A stretch of 64,000 bases of DNA from Burkholderiales bacterium (GCA_026399875.1 JAPLQF010000042.1:186009-250008), one strand, 5' to 3'. Counted from the stretch's first letter, positions 25,422 to 35,380 are shown. The notes: a model not told the origin generated them from the letters alone. Made by a program: numbers and translations.

Positions 25422-26825
25422 ATGGACGCGAGCGACTCCCTGACCCCTTTGCTGATTCACCACGCCGATGTGCTGGTGACCATTGACCCGGTGCGGCGCG
25501 AGTTGCGCGACGCGGGTCTGCTGTCGATTGACGGTCGCATCGAAGCGGTCGGCAGCGATGCCGAACTTGAGGTCGCACTCGCAGCGGCGCGCGCGAGCGG
25601 GCGCATCGGCACGAGACTGCGACGTATCGACGCACGCGGCTGTGTCGTCATGCCGGGGCTGATCAACACGCACCATCACATGTATCAATCGCTCACCCGG
25701 GCGGTGCCGGCCGCGCAGGATGCGGACCTTTTCGGCTGGCTGAAGACGCTTTACCCGATCTGGGCTCGCTACACGCCGGAGATGTTCGTGACCGCCGCGG
25801 AAGTATCGATCGCCGAACTGCTGCGCTCGGGATGCACCACCTCGAGCGATCACCAGTACCTGTTTCCGAATGGCGCGCGGCTCGACGACACGATCGAGGC
25901 CGCGCGGCGACTCGGTATCCGCTTCCATGCCTGTCGCGGCGCAATGAGCGTCGGCGAGAGCGCTGGCGGACTGCCGCCCGATTCGGTCGTCGAAGACGAG
26001 GATGCCATCCTTGCCGACTGCGAACGCGTCGTCGACCGCTGGCATGACGCCTCGCCCGGCGCGATGACGCGCGTCGCCCTCGCGCCGTGCTCACCGTTCT
26101 CGGTCAGCCCGCGGCTGATGCGCGAGACCGCGACGCTCGCCAGGCGTCTTGGGGTGCGCCTGCACACGCACCTTGCCGAGAACGACGATGACGTCGCATA
26201 CAGTCGGGAACGGTTCGGGATGACGCCGGCCGAGTATGCCGAGTCGGTCGGCTGGCTGGGCGACGATGTCTGGCATGCCCACTGCGTGAAGCTCGATGCA
26301 CCGGGAGTCGCCCGCTTCAGCGCGACCCGGACCGGCATCTCGCATTGCCCATGCTCGAATATGCGGCTGGCATCCGGAATCGCACCAACGCCGGCATGGC
26401 GGGCGGCCGGTTTGCGGGTCGGTCTTGGCGTCGACGGCTCGGCATCGAACGATGGTGCTGACCTGCTCGGTGAAGCGCGCCAGGCGATGCTGCTTGCGCG
26501 CGTCAGTTATGGACCAGCCGCACTTCGCGCGCGCGATGCGCTCGAGATGGCAACTCTCGGTGGTGCAGCTGTGTTGGGTCGCGATGATATTGGCGCGCTC
26601 GAGCCGGGTCGGTCCGCCGACCTTGCGGTGTTTGATATCAGTGGTCTGGAGCACGCTGGCATGCACGACCCGGTCGCAGGTCTGCTGTTCGCGACGCCAG
26701 TTCGAGCCCGTTTCACCATCGTTGGTGGGCGAGTTCTCGTCGACGAGGGGCGGCTTGCCAGCGTTGACGTGCGCGATCTGGCACGGCGACAGAAAGCAGC
26801 GGTGGCCTTGCTGGCGGCTGGCTGA
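25422..26825 (+). CDS. Amidohydrolase, 8-oxoguanine deaminase-like
   Basis: Zinc amidohydrolase of 467 residues of the AtzB/TrzA/SsnA branch. The ATG at 25422 is chosen because the body starts at LIHHADVLVTIDPVRRELRD. Metal and catalytic residues are visible in GLINTHHHMYQSLTRAVPAAQ, HTHLAEN, WHAHCVKLD and GLGVDGSASNDGADL. The block MYQSLTRAVPAAQDADLFGWLKTLYPIW is that of bacterial 8-oxoguanine deaminases (PA0142 group), which turn 8-oxoguanine into urate. This fits its place between puuD and xdhA. It is divergent from puuD with a gap of 273 bases. Confidence 0.82.
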   Translation: MDASDSLTPLLIHHADVLVTIDPVRRELRDAGLLSIDGRIEAVGSDAELEVALAAARASGRIGTRLRRIDARGCVVMPGLINTHHHMYQSLTRAVPAAQDADLFGWLKTLYPIWARYTPEMFVTAAEVSIAELLRSGCTTSSDHQYLFPNGARLDDTIEAARRLGIRFHACRGAMSVGESAGGLPPDSVVEDEDAILADCERVVDRWHDASPGAMTRVALAPCSPFSVSPRLMRETATLARRLGVRLHTHLAENDDDVAYSRERFGMTPAEYAESVGWLGDDVWHAHCVKLDAPGVARFSATRTGISHCPCSNMRLASGIAPTPAWRAAGLRVGLGVDGSASNDGADLLGEARQAMLLARVSYGPAALRARDALEMATLGGAAVLGRDDIGALEPGRSADLAVFDISGLEHAGMHDPVAGLLFATPVRARFTIVGGRVLVDEGRLASVDVRDLARRQKAAVALLAAG

Positions 26826-26860
26826 CGGCTTGGCGCCCCGTTTTGGGGCAATTGACAAGC

Positions 26861-26876
26861 CGGTACGACCTTTGCT
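26861..26876 (+). promoter_or_regulatory. Sigma-54-type promoter of the xdh operon
   Basis: CGGTACGACCTTTGCT fits TGGCACG-N4-TTGCW at 10 of 12 fixed positions with GG and GC ten bases apart; the start would be near 26887, 50 bases before xdhA. A perfect TTGACA at 26852-26857 overlaps the region, but its -10 partner (TTGTAT, 18 bases on) is poor. Confidence 0.5.
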
Positions 26877-26936
26877 TGTATAGCCCGACCGCCTGCGCTA
26901 TCAACCAATCACGCTCCTCGAACCAGCCTCCAGCCA

Positions 26937-28466
26937 ATGTCCCGCCCTATCTGCTTCGTTCTGGACGGTCGCCCGATCGAGGTTGGTGATGCGCCTGCAT
27001 CGACAATGTTGCTCGACTGGTTGAGAACTGAGGCGCGGCTGACCGGCACCAAGGAGGGCTGCGCCGAAGGTGACTGCGGAGCCTGCACCGTCGCAATTGC
27101 CCGACACGACGTCGATGGCGCGGTGCGGGTCGAGCCCTGCAATGCCTGCATCCTGCCGCTTGCCAGCGTCGATGGGTGCGGGGTGCTGACCGTCGAAGGG
27201 CTCGGCGGGACCCATCCGGTTCAGCGCGCGATGGTCGAGCGCCATGGCTCCCAATGCGGGTTTTGTACGCCAGGCTTCGTGGTTGCGATGGCCGCGAGCC
27301 TCGCCGGCGGGCCGGTGACCTCGCATGCGCAAGCCTGCGATGCCCTGGCCGGGAACCTGTGCCGCTGCACCGGCTACCGACCAATCATCGATGCGCTGCG
27401 AGACGCCTCCGATACGCTTCACCCAGCCGGTGCCACCACGGACTGCCTCGAGCCGACGCGCTCGGCCGTCGGATTGCCCGCCTGGATCGGGGCCTTACCG
27501 GCGCGATCACCCGAGCCGCTTTCGTTTGCCGCAGGCGGCGTGCAATGGCACGCGCCTCGCACCATCGAGGCAGTCGATGCTCTGCTGGCCGAGACGCCTG
27601 ACGCGTGGCTGCTGGCCGGGGGAACCGACATCGGGCTGTGGGTCACCAAGCAGTTGCGAGAGCCGCGACGCTGGATTCGCCTTGGCGAGGTCGACGCGCT
27701 GCGCATCGCTGCCGCTGGTACGACCGCCTTCGAGATCGGCGCGGCGGTGTCCCTCGCCGATGCGTTTGCGCTGCTTCATACCGACTGGCCGGAGTTTGAC
27801 CGGTATTGGACGCGCTTCGCCTCGCCGGCGATTCGCGCATCCGGAACGCTTGTGGGAAATCTGGCGAACGGCTCGCCGATCGGCGATGCCGCACCGGTGC
27901 TGATCGCGTTGGGCAGTACGGTGACCCTGCGGCGCGCGGCCCAGCCGCAGCCGCATCGGCGCGAGCTTGCGCTTGAAGACCTGTATGCCGACTACCGTGT
28001 GCAGCGCCGAGATCCCGGTGAATGGATAGAAGGTGTTCGTGTACCGAGGCGCCGGCCCGGACGGGTCGTGCATGCATCGAAGCTTTCAAAACGCTTCGAA
28101 CAGGACATCTCGGCAGTGAGCCTTGCGATTGCCTTCGACGAGGGTGAGCAACTGACGGATGTGCGGATCGCGCTCGGCGGGATGGCCGGCACCGTCCGGC
28201 GCGCCGGCAGCGCCGAGGCAGCACTGGAAGGCATGGCGCCGACACTCGAGGCCTTCGAGCGTGCAGGCGCTGCGATCGCCGCCGACTTCGCACCGCTCGA
28301 CGATTTGCGCGCGAGCCGCGAATACCGCCTCGCCGCCGCCGCGGGCATGCTGGTTCGCTTCTGGCACGCGAGGTACCGGAACGAGCCGGCAGGCGTGGAC
28401 GAGCTTTCGCTGCTTTCGCGCCAGATCGCATCGGGCAGGCTCGATGCGACCGGAGTTGCTCGATGA
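26937..28466 (+). CDS. xdhA: Xanthine dehydrogenase small subunit (2Fe-2S, FAD)
   Basis: A 509-residue subunit. Cys42, Cys47, Cys50 and Cys71 form the plant-type [2Fe-2S] cluster. GSQCGFCTPGF and NLCRCTGYRPI hold the second cluster. From about residue 190 the FAD domain follows with WLLAGGTDIGLWVTKQ and GTLVGNLANGSPIGDAAPVL. It takes electrons from the molybdenum centre of XdhB and passes them to NAD. The stop overlaps the xdhB start (ATGA). The small subunit carrying both clusters and FAD is the usual bacterial XdhA layout. Confidence 0.95.
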   Translation: MSRPICFVLDGRPIEVGDAPASTMLLDWLRTEARLTGTKEGCAEGDCGACTVAIARHDVDGAVRVEPCNACILPLASVDGCGVLTVEGLGGTHPVQRAMVERHGSQCGFCTPGFVVAMAASLAGGPVTSHAQACDALAGNLCRCTGYRPIIDALRDASDTLHPAGATTDCLEPTRSAVGLPAWIGALPARSPEPLSFAAGGVQWHAPRTIEAVDALLAETPDAWLLAGGTDIGLWVTKQLREPRRWIRLGEVDALRIAAAGTTAFEIGAAVSLADAFALLHTDWPEFDRYWTRFASPAIRASGTLVGNLANGSPIGDAAPVLIALGSTVTLRRAAQPQPHRRELALEDLYADYRVQRRDPGEWIEGVRVPRRRPGRVVHASKLSKRFEQDISAVSLAIAFDEGEQLTDVRIALGGMAGTVRRAGSAEAALEGMAPTLEAFERAGAAIAADFAPLDDLRASREYRLAAAAGMLVRFWHARYRNEPAGVDELSLLSRQIASGRLDATGVAR

Positions 28467-30796
28467 GCAAACTGGCTGACGACATCGGGTCTTCGGTGGC
28501 GCACGAGAGTGCGAGCCTTCATGTCACCGGATCGGCGCACTACACCGACGATATCCCCGAACCCGCCGGAGCCCTGCATGGCGCAATCGGTACGCTTGGC
28601 CTGGCCCATGCCAGGATCGATTCGCTGAATCTGGAGGCGGTGCGCGCAAGCCCCGGCGTGATCGACGTGCTGGTTGCCGCCGACCTCCCCGGCGCCAACA
28701 ATTACGGCGGCATCGTCCACGACGATCCGCTGCTCGCCGATGGTGAGACGCACTACGACGGGCAGCCCCTCTTTCTGGTCCTTGCCACCTCGCACCGCGC
28801 CGCGCGGGTTGCCGCCCGCCGGGCGACGGTGAGTTCAACCACCCTGCCCGCGATCCTGTCGATTGAAGAGGCGATCGCTGCGTCCTCCTGGGTACTGCCG
28901 CCGGTCGAGGTGTCGCGCGGCGACGCGATGGGCGCTCTTGATGCCGCTCCGCGCCGCCTCCGGGGCCGCTCGGTGGTTGGTGGTCAGGACCATTTCTATC
29001 TCGAGGGTCAGGTGTCGCTCGCCGTGCCCCTGGACGACGGCGGCATGGTGGTCCACTCGTCCACACAGCATCCGACCGAGATGCAGCACATCGTCGCCGA
29101 GGCGCTCGGCGTGCCAAGCGCGTGGGTTCGAGTCGAGTGCCGGCGGATGGGAGGCGGATTCGGGGGCAAGGAGAGCCAGCCAGCCCTGCTCTCAGCGCTT
29201 GCCGCGGTTGCCGCCAGGCGGTCCGGGCGGGCAGTGAAGATCCGCCTTGACCGCGACGACGACATGACGATCACCGGCAAGCGTCATCCCTTCCAGGCTG
29301 ACTGGTCAGTCGGCTTCGACGACGACGGTCATCTGCTTGCGCTGGATGTCACGCTCGCATCCGACTGCGGTTATTCGGCCGATCTCTCGGGCCCTGTCAA
29401 CGACCGGGCGGTCTGCCATGTCGACAACGCCTACTGGCTGCCGCACCTGCGAATCCGCAGCCTGCGCTGTCGCACGAACACCGTGTCCAATACCGCGTTT
29501 CGCGGCTTTGGCGGCCCGCAGGGCATGTTCGTGATCGAAGAGGTGATCGACGCGGTGGCGCGGGCGCTTGGCCGCGACGCCCTGGCGATCAGGCGCTTGA
29601 ACCTTTACGGCACCGACGAGCGCAACGAAACCCACTATGGGCAACTGATTCACGACAATGTGCTGCCGGTGCTGCTCGATCGGCTCGAGGCGACCTCGGA
29701 CTACGCTGGGCGACGCGCAGAGATCGCCGCTTTCAATGCCCGCGGCGGTATTGTTCGACGCGGCCTTGCGCTTACGCCGGTCAAGTTCGGCATCTCATTC
29801 AATGCCCTGCACCTGAACCAGGCCGCAGCCCTGCTGCATCTGTACGCGGACGGCTCGCTGCTGCTGAATCATGGTGGCACCGAGATGGGCCAGGGGCTTT
29901 TCACCAAGGTCGCGCAGGTAGTCGCGCGCGAGTTCGACATCGAGGTCGCGCGGGTGAGAGTTTCGGCGACCGACACTGCGAAAGTACCGAACACTTCTGC
30001 AACCGCGGCATCGTCGGGTTCGGACCTCAACGGCATGGCTGCGCGCGAGGCCTGTATCGCGCTCAAAACCCGTCTGGCCGATTTCCTTGCCGGCGACTGG
30101 GGCGTCGCCACCGACACAATCGCCTGGCGCGACGGCGCCGCTCATTCGATCGACGGCGGCATCACGCGCTCGATGCCGCTCGCCGAGCTGGCACGACGCG
30201 CCTACATGGCGCGGGTATCCCTGTCGGCCCAGGGCTTTTACCGCACGCCGGACATCCACTGGGACGCGGCAGCATTTCGCGGTCGACCTTTCTACTACTT
30301 CGCCTACGGCGCGGCGGTCGTGGAGGTCGCGATCGACACCCTGACCGGCGAGCACCGGATGCTGGCCGTCGACATCCTTCACGATGTGGGTACCTCGCTC
30401 AACCCGGCGATCGATATCGGGCAGATCGAGGGCGGATTTGTGCAGGGCGCGGGCTGGCTCACCAGCGAGGCGCTGGTGCGCGACTCACACGGCCGACTCG
30501 CGACACACGCGCCGTCGACCTACAAGATTCCGACCGCAGGCGACCTGCCGACGCGCTGGCGAATCGATCTGCTTGCCGACTCGCCGAACCGGTCGCCGAC
30601 CATCCATCGCAGCAAGGCGGTCGGCGAGCCGCCTCTGATGCTCGCCTTCGCGGTCTACCACGCGCTGCGGGACGCGGTCGCCAGTCTTGCGCCAGATGGG
30701 ATACCGGTTGCCTTGACCGCGCCGGCCACACCCGAATCCGTGCTGCAAGCCGTGCGCTCAGCACGCATGCAGTCATCGATCACCGGCAGCCGCTGA
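28463..30796 (+). CDS. xdhB: Xanthine dehydrogenase molybdopterin subunit
   Basis: A 777-residue catalytic subunit. GGGFGGKESQ, FRGFGGPQGM and GTEMGQGLFTKV are molybdopterin-binding blocks. RSKAVGEPPLMLA contains the catalytic glutamate. It hydroxylates hypoxanthine to xanthine and xanthine to urate at the molybdenum centre. Length and motifs are complete. It needs Mo cofactor with a terminal sulfur, which the XdhC gene just downstream serves. The molybdate importer encoded at 54-56.5 kb could feed it. Confidence 0.95.
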   Translation: MSKLADDIGSSVAHESASLHVTGSAHYTDDIPEPAGALHGAIGTLGLAHARIDSLNLEAVRASPGVIDVLVAADLPGANNYGGIVHDDPLLADGETHYDGQPLFLVLATSHRAARVAARRATVSSTTLPAILSIEEAIAASSWVLPPVEVSRGDAMGALDAAPRRLRGRSVVGGQDHFYLEGQVSLAVPLDDGGMVVHSSTQHPTEMQHIVAEALGVPSAWVRVECRRMGGGFGGKESQPALLSALAAVAARRSGRAVKIRLDRDDDMTITGKRHPFQADWSVGFDDDGHLLALDVTLASDCGYSADLSGPVNDRAVCHVDNAYWLPHLRIRSLRCRTNTVSNTAFRGFGGPQGMFVIEEVIDAVARALGRDALAIRRLNLYGTDERNETHYGQLIHDNVLPVLLDRLEATSDYAGRRAEIAAFNARGGIVRRGLALTPVKFGISFNALHLNQAAALLHLYADGSLLLNHGGTEMGQGLFTKVAQVVAREFDIEVARVRVSATDTAKVPNTSATAASSGSDLNGMAAREACIALKTRLADFLAGDWGVATDTIAWRDGAAHSIDGGITRSMPLAELARRAYMARVSLSAQGFYRTPDIHWDAAAFRGRPFYYFAYGAAVVEVAIDTLTGEHRMLAVDILHDVGTSLNPAIDIGQIEGGFVQGAGWLTSEALVRDSHGRLATHAPSTYKIPTAGDLPTRWRIDLLADSPNRSPTIHRSKAVGEPPLMLAFAVYHALRDAVASLAPDGIPVALTAPATPESVLQAVRSARMQSSITGSR

Positions 30797-30798
30797 CC

Positions 30799-31782
30799 AT
30801 GTCCTCTTCCTTCGCCCGCCTGCTTGATATCGCCCGCGCCAATGAGACGGCGATCTGGGTAAGGGTCGAACGCACGCGCGGCTCTGCGCCACGCGAGCCC
30901 GGCGCATCGATGCTGGTCACACCGCTGACCGAATCAGGCACGATCGGTGGCGGACACCTCGAGTTCGAGGCAATCGCTCAGGCGCGTCGAATGCTTGTCT
31001 CGGGGGATCGGGTTGCAATGCGCGAGGTGATACTGGGTGCATCCGCCGGCCAATGCTGCGGCGGGGCGGTCGTGCTCTCAATGCGCCGTATCGACATGCG
31101 CGAAACACCCTGGCTGACCGCTGTGGCCAGGCTCGACCAGGAAGGCGGTCGGCTCTGGCTCGCGACCCGCATCGACGGGCACGACAAGCCCCACACCATC
31201 GCATCAGTCACACCGCCAGATGCCGGTATCGACAACATGCTGGTCTCGGGCATCGAGGTATTCCCGTGGCAGGTGTGGCTCTTTGGTGCGGGCCATGTCG
31301 GTGAGGCGGTCGCGAGGGTACTCGCGACGCTGCCGCTTCGCATCGTCTGGGTCGATCCGCGAGCCGAGCGATTCGGCACCGGACTGCCGGACAATCTCAT
31401 TACCCTTGAATCCGACTCGCCAACGCATGACGTCGGTGCAATCGAGGCAGGCGCCGATGTGCTGGTGATGACCCACAGCCACGCGCTCGACTTCGACCTG
31501 TGTCTTGCGCTTCTCGAGCGCGATGACCTTGGCTCGGTCGGGCTGATCGGCTCGGCAACCAAGGCGGCGAGCTTTCGGGCAAGACTCAGGCGCCGCGGCC
31601 TGTCGCGTGCGCAACTCGCTCGACTGCGCTGCCCGCTGGGCGAGCCGCCACGCGGCAAAGCGGCACGCCATGCGCTCGACCGGCATCCCGGCGCAATTGC
31701 CACGTCGGTGGCCTTCGAGCTCTGGAGTCTGCGCCGCGCGCAGGTGGCGAGCGGCGCATCGGTCACCGAGGTCTTGCAATGA
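30799..31782 (+). CDS. xdhC: Xanthine dehydrogenase accessory protein XdhC
   Basis: A 327-residue chaperone that binds Mo cofactor, helps its sulfuration and inserts it into XdhB. The XdhC/CoxI N-terminal block is seen in RGSAPREPGASMLV, TIGGGHLEFEA and GQCCGGAVVL with its paired cysteines. A Rossmann block VWLFGAGHVGEAVARVL opens the C-terminal domain, and GLIGSATKAASFRARLRRRGL is a further family block. It starts two bases after xdhB and its own stop overlaps the next ATPase gene (ATGA). Confidence 0.93.
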   Translation: MSSSFARLLDIARANETAIWVRVERTRGSAPREPGASMLVTPLTESGTIGGGHLEFEAIAQARRMLVSGDRVAMREVILGASAGQCCGGAVVLSMRRIDMRETPWLTAVARLDQEGGRLWLATRIDGHDKPHTIASVTPPDAGIDNMLVSGIEVFPWQVWLFGAGHVGEAVARVLATLPLRIVWVDPRAERFGTGLPDNLITLESDSPTHDVGAIEAGADVLVMTHSHALDFDLCLALLERDDLGSVGLIGSATKAASFRARLRRRGLSRAQLARLRCPLGEPPRGKAARHALDRHPGAIATSVAFELWSLRRAQVASGASVTEVLQ

Positions 31783-33317
31783 CCGACCGACTCACACTGA
31801 CCGGGATCGTGAAGCACTATCCGGGCGTGCTCGCCAATGACGGCGTTGCGCTGGAGGTCGCACCTGGCGAGATCCATGCGGTGCTTGGCGAGAACGGCGC
31901 AGGCAAGTCGACCCTGATGAAAATCGTCTACGGCTCTGTACGCCCTGACGCCGGAGAGATCAGGGTCGACGGCCAGTTGGTCTCGATCCGCAGTCCCCAG
32001 GAGGCGCGCCAGCTCGGCATCGCAATGGTGTTCCAGCACTTCAGCCTGTTCGAGACGGTGACCGTCGCCGAGAACGTCTGGCTAGGACTCGACCCAACGA
32101 TGTCGCTCGCCGAGGTGTCGGCCCGGATCGTCGCCAAGGCCGGTGAGTACGGCCTTGACCTCGATCCTGCCCGCCCGGTTCACACGCTGTCGGTCGGCGA
32201 GCGACAGCGCGTCGAGATTGTTCGCGCGCTGTTGACCGAGCCAAAACTGCTGATCCTGGACGAGCCGACCTCGGTGCTCACGCCGCAGGCCATCGAGCGT
32301 CTGTTCGAATCGCTGCGCCGGCTTGCCTCGACCGGTTGCAGCATCCTCTACATCAGTCACAAGCTCGACGAGATCCGCACACTTTGCAGCCGATGCACCG
32401 TGTTGCGCGCAGGTCGCGTGACCGGCGTCGTCGATCCGCGCGACCAGACCAATGCCTCGCTGTCGCGGCTGATGATCGGCGCCGAACCCCCGCCGCTCGT
32501 GCACCGACCAGCCCGTACCGGCGAGATTGCGCTGGCGGTTCGCGGCCTGTCGCTGCCAAAGCGCTCGCCTTTCGGCGTGGACCTGATCGACATCGCGCTC
32601 GAGTTGCGCACAGGCGAAGTGCTCGGCGTCGCGGGTGTCTCCGGCAACGGTCAGCAGGAGCTTCTGGCCGCACTCTCGGGCGAGGACTCGCGCTCGGCGC
32701 CTGACGCAGTCGTGCTGCTTGGCAAAGCCGTCGGCAGCGCATCACCAGGACGCCGGCGCAACCTGGGCCTGCACTTCGTGCCGGAGGAACGGCTCGGCCG
32801 GGGCGCGGTGCCAGTGCTGTCGCTTGCGCAGAACCTGCTTCTGACGCGACGCGAAGCGGTGCGAGCAGGAGGCTGGATCGCCCGCGGCGCGCTCATGGCG
32901 CAGGCGAGCGCGATCATCGGGCGATTTGGCGTCAAGGCCGGCGGCCCGAACTCGGCGGCGCGCAGCCTGTCCGGCGGTAATTTGCAAAAGTTCATCATGG
33001 GTCGTGAGATCGATGCGCAACCGAAAGTCCTGATCGTCGCCCAGCCGACCTGGGGCGTCGACGTCGGCGCAGCAGCACAGATTCGCGCGGCACTGCTCGC
33101 GCTTCGCGATGCAGGCTGTGCGGTGCTGGTGGTTTCGGAGGAACTCGACGAGCTCTTTGAGCTGTCTGACCGTCTGGTCGTGATTGCCCGCGGCCGCCTG
33201 TCGCCGCCGATTGCACGCGCCAACGCGAGCGTCGAGCAGGTGGGGATATGGATGAGCGGGCTTTGGCCGGGTGGGCCGACCGAGCCAGTCCAGGACATCC
33301 GGGAGCTCGCCGCATGA
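31779..33317 (+). CDS. BMP-type nucleoside ABC transporter ATPase (double)
   Basis: A 512-residue ATPase with two ABC domains, as in the YufO/NupA group and the sugar ATPase RbsA. The N-terminal half has GENGAGKSTLMKIVYG, LSVGERQRVEIVRALL and LLILDEPTSVLTP. The C-terminal half has GVSGNGQQELLAALSG and LSGGNLQKFIMGREI; its Walker A lacks the GK(S/T) lysine (NGQQE), which is normal for the family. It powers the two permeases that follow. Coupling by ATGA overlaps on both sides ties it to xdhC and the first permease, so purine uptake and oxidation share one transcript. Confidence 0.9.
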   Translation: MTDRLTLTGIVKHYPGVLANDGVALEVAPGEIHAVLGENGAGKSTLMKIVYGSVRPDAGEIRVDGQLVSIRSPQEARQLGIAMVFQHFSLFETVTVAENVWLGLDPTMSLAEVSARIVAKAGEYGLDLDPARPVHTLSVGERQRVEIVRALLTEPKLLILDEPTSVLTPQAIERLFESLRRLASTGCSILYISHKLDEIRTLCSRCTVLRAGRVTGVVDPRDQTNASLSRLMIGAEPPPLVHRPARTGEIALAVRGLSLPKRSPFGVDLIDIALELRTGEVLGVAGVSGNGQQELLAALSGEDSRSAPDAVVLLGKAVGSASPGRRRNLGLHFVPEERLGRGAVPVLSLAQNLLLTRREAVRAGGWIARGALMAQASAIIGRFGVKAGGPNSAARSLSGGNLQKFIMGREIDAQPKVLIVAQPTWGVDVGAAAQIRAALLALRDAGCAVLVVSEELDELFELSDRLVVIARGRLSPPIARANASVEQVGIWMSGLWPGGPTEPVQDIRELAA

Positions 33318-34405
33318 TTGCGCTTGAGGCCCGACCGGAGCCTTCACAGTTTTATGCCTGGCTGTCGCCGGTGATCGCGCTTGCGATCACTGTCGCGGTC
33401 GCAACCCTTCTTTTCATCGCGCTCGGACGCGACCCGGTCGCAGGTTTGAGAATCTTTCTGTGGGAGCCGCTTAACGGCACGCGTGCCATCAGCGAGGTGG
33501 CTCTGAAGTCGACGCCACTGGTGCTGTGTGCGCTCGGCCTTGCACTGTGCTTTCGCTCGAACGTCTGGAACATCGGCGCCGAGGGCCAGTTCGTGCTGGG
33601 TGCGATCACCGGCGGCGGCCTTGCACTGTGGTTTACCGCAAACCAGATACCGATCGGGCGCTGGGCCTTCTTCCCGCTCGTCATTGTTGCAGGCGCGCTC
33701 GGCGGCATGGTCTGGGCGGGCATCGTCGCGCTGCTGCGCGACCGGTTCAACGCGAGCGAAATCCTCGTCAGCCTGATGCTTGTCTATGTCGCGAACCTTT
33801 TTTTGTCGTGGCTGGTGTTCGGGGCGTGGAAAGATCCCAAGGGCTTCAATTTTCCGCAGACCATGAGCTTTGCCTCCGACACCAACCTGCCTCGGATCGT
33901 CACCGGCCTGCGAATGCACTGGGGACTGGCGGTTGCCCTTGTCATCGCGATCGCGATGTGGCTCTTCATGTTTCGCACCTTCGGCGGCTATCAGCAGCAG
34001 GTCGGCGGGCTGGCGCCGGCAGCCGCGCGTTACGCCGGCTTTTCGTCGCGACGCGCGCTCTGGACGGCCCTGCTCGTCTCGGGCGGGCTGGCCGGTATCG
34101 CAGGGGCATTCGAGGCTGTCGGACCCATGGGGCAGCTCACGCCTCATGTGTCGACCGGCTATGGCTTTACCGCGATCATCGTGGCCTTCGTCGGGCGCCT
34201 GCATCCGCTTGGCTGCGTGCTCGGCGCGATATTGCTCTCGATGTTCCTGATCGGAGGCGAGCTCGCGCAATCGCGACTCGGCCTGCCTTCGGCACTGACC
34301 GGCGTGTTCCAGGGCGTGCTTCTGTTCTCGCTGCTCACCTGCGACACGCTGATTGGCTACCGGTTGCGCTTCGGCAATCGTTCGCGCGCGGTGGCAGCGT
34401 CATGA
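33314..34405 (+). CDS. BMP-type nucleoside ABC transporter permease 1
   Basis: Inner-membrane permease of 363 residues, YufP/NupB type (BPD_transp_2 family), from the ATG that overlaps the ATPase stop. About eight to ten hydrophobic segments and the block RSNVWNIGAEGQFVLGAI are typical. A second block, VSTGYGFTAIIVAFVGRLHPLG, marks the later helices. It forms the channel together with the next permease, with which it shares an ATGA overlap. Confidence 0.9.
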   Translation: MIALEARPEPSQFYAWLSPVIALAITVAVATLLFIALGRDPVAGLRIFLWEPLNGTRAISEVALKSTPLVLCALGLALCFRSNVWNIGAEGQFVLGAITGGGLALWFTANQIPIGRWAFFPLVIVAGALGGMVWAGIVALLRDRFNASEILVSLMLVYVANLFLSWLVFGAWKDPKGFNFPQTMSFASDTNLPRIVTGLRMHWGLAVALVIAIAMWLFMFRTFGGYQQQVGGLAPAAARYAGFSSRRALWTALLVSGGLAGIAGAFEAVGPMGQLTPHVSTGYGFTAIIVAFVGRLHPLGCVLGAILLSMFLIGGELAQSRLGLPSALTGVFQGVLLFSLLTCDTLIGYRLRFGNRSRAVAAS

Positions 34406-35322
34406 ACGAACTCGCCTTGCTTGTCGCCGCAACCTTGTCGGCCGGCACACCGCTGGCGATCGCGGGCCTGGGCCTGCTGATCAACGAGCGGGTTGGCGTG
34501 CTGAACCTTGGCGCTGAAGGCATCATGCTGATCGCCGCCGTGGCCGGTTTCGCGGTCGCCTTCCACAGCGGCAACGACTGGATCGCCTTTGCAGCCGGTG
34601 CCGCAGCCGGCGCGCTTGCGGCTGCCGTGTTTGGCGTGCTCGTGATCTGGCTGAACACCAACCAGTACGCAACCGGGCTCGCCTTGTCACTGTTCGGTGC
34701 AGGTTTTTCGGCATTCGTCGGCATCGGCTATGTCGGCAAGAAGCTGTCCGAGCGTCCCAACCACGCTATCGCGTTCCTGTCCGACCTGCCTGTCATTGGC
34801 ACCGCGCTTTTCAGACAGCACCCGATGGTCTATCTCACCATCGCTGTCACCCTGTTCGTCGCATGGGTGCTGATGCGCACGCGCGCGGGTCTGGTGTTGC
34901 GTGCGATCGGCGAATCGCCTGAATCGGCACATGCGCTCGGCTATCCGGTGCGCAGCATCCGGCTGCTCGCGGTGATGACCGGAGGCGCGTTGTGCGGTAT
35001 CTCCGGCGCCTATCTGTCGGTGGTCTACGCGCCGCTCTGGGTTGAAGGGCTTGTCGCCGGCCGCGGCTGGATCGCGCTGGCGCTGACCACTTTTGCCACC
35101 TGGCGGCCGATCCGGGTTCTCCTTGGTGCTTATCTGTTTGGCGGCGTCACGATGTTGCAGCTGCATCTGCAGGGGCAAGGCGTGCAGATCGCCAGCCAGA
35201 TCATGTCGATGCTGCCCTATCTCGCCACGATCATCGTCCTGGTGCTGATCTCCCGTAACCCGCTGTGGATCAGGGTCAACATGCCTGCATCCCTCGGAAA
35301 ACCGTTTCACCCCTGGCAGTAA
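34402..35322 (+). CDS. BMP-type nucleoside ABC transporter permease 2
   Basis: Inner-membrane permease of 306 residues, YufQ/NupC type. AGLGLLINERVGVLNLGAEGIMLIAAVAGF and RAIGESPESAHALGYPV are strong family blocks. It is the channel partner of permease 1. The binding-protein gene follows after 58 bases and probably belongs to the same transcript. Confidence 0.9.
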   Translation: MNELALLVAATLSAGTPLAIAGLGLLINERVGVLNLGAEGIMLIAAVAGFAVAFHSGNDWIAFAAGAAAGALAAAVFGVLVIWLNTNQYATGLALSLFGAGFSAFVGIGYVGKKLSERPNHAIAFLSDLPVIGTALFRQHPMVYLTIAVTLFVAWVLMRTRAGLVLRAIGESPESAHALGYPVRSIRLLAVMTGGALCGISGAYLSVVYAPLWVEGLVAGRGWIALALTTFATWRPIRVLLGAYLFGGVTMLQLHLQGQGVQIASQIMSMLPYLATIIVLVLISRNPLWIRVNMPASLGKPFHPWQ

Positions 35323-35380
35323 GGCCTGATTCCTTTCACCCTCCACCTCGCAATCAATCCAGCAAGACCCTCAAGGAGCC

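Noticed and set aside
26716..26730. CACCATCGTTGGTG as an NtrC site before xdhA
   Set aside because: The halves are right but the centre is one base too long and the site lies inside the coding sequence of the amidohydrolase gene.
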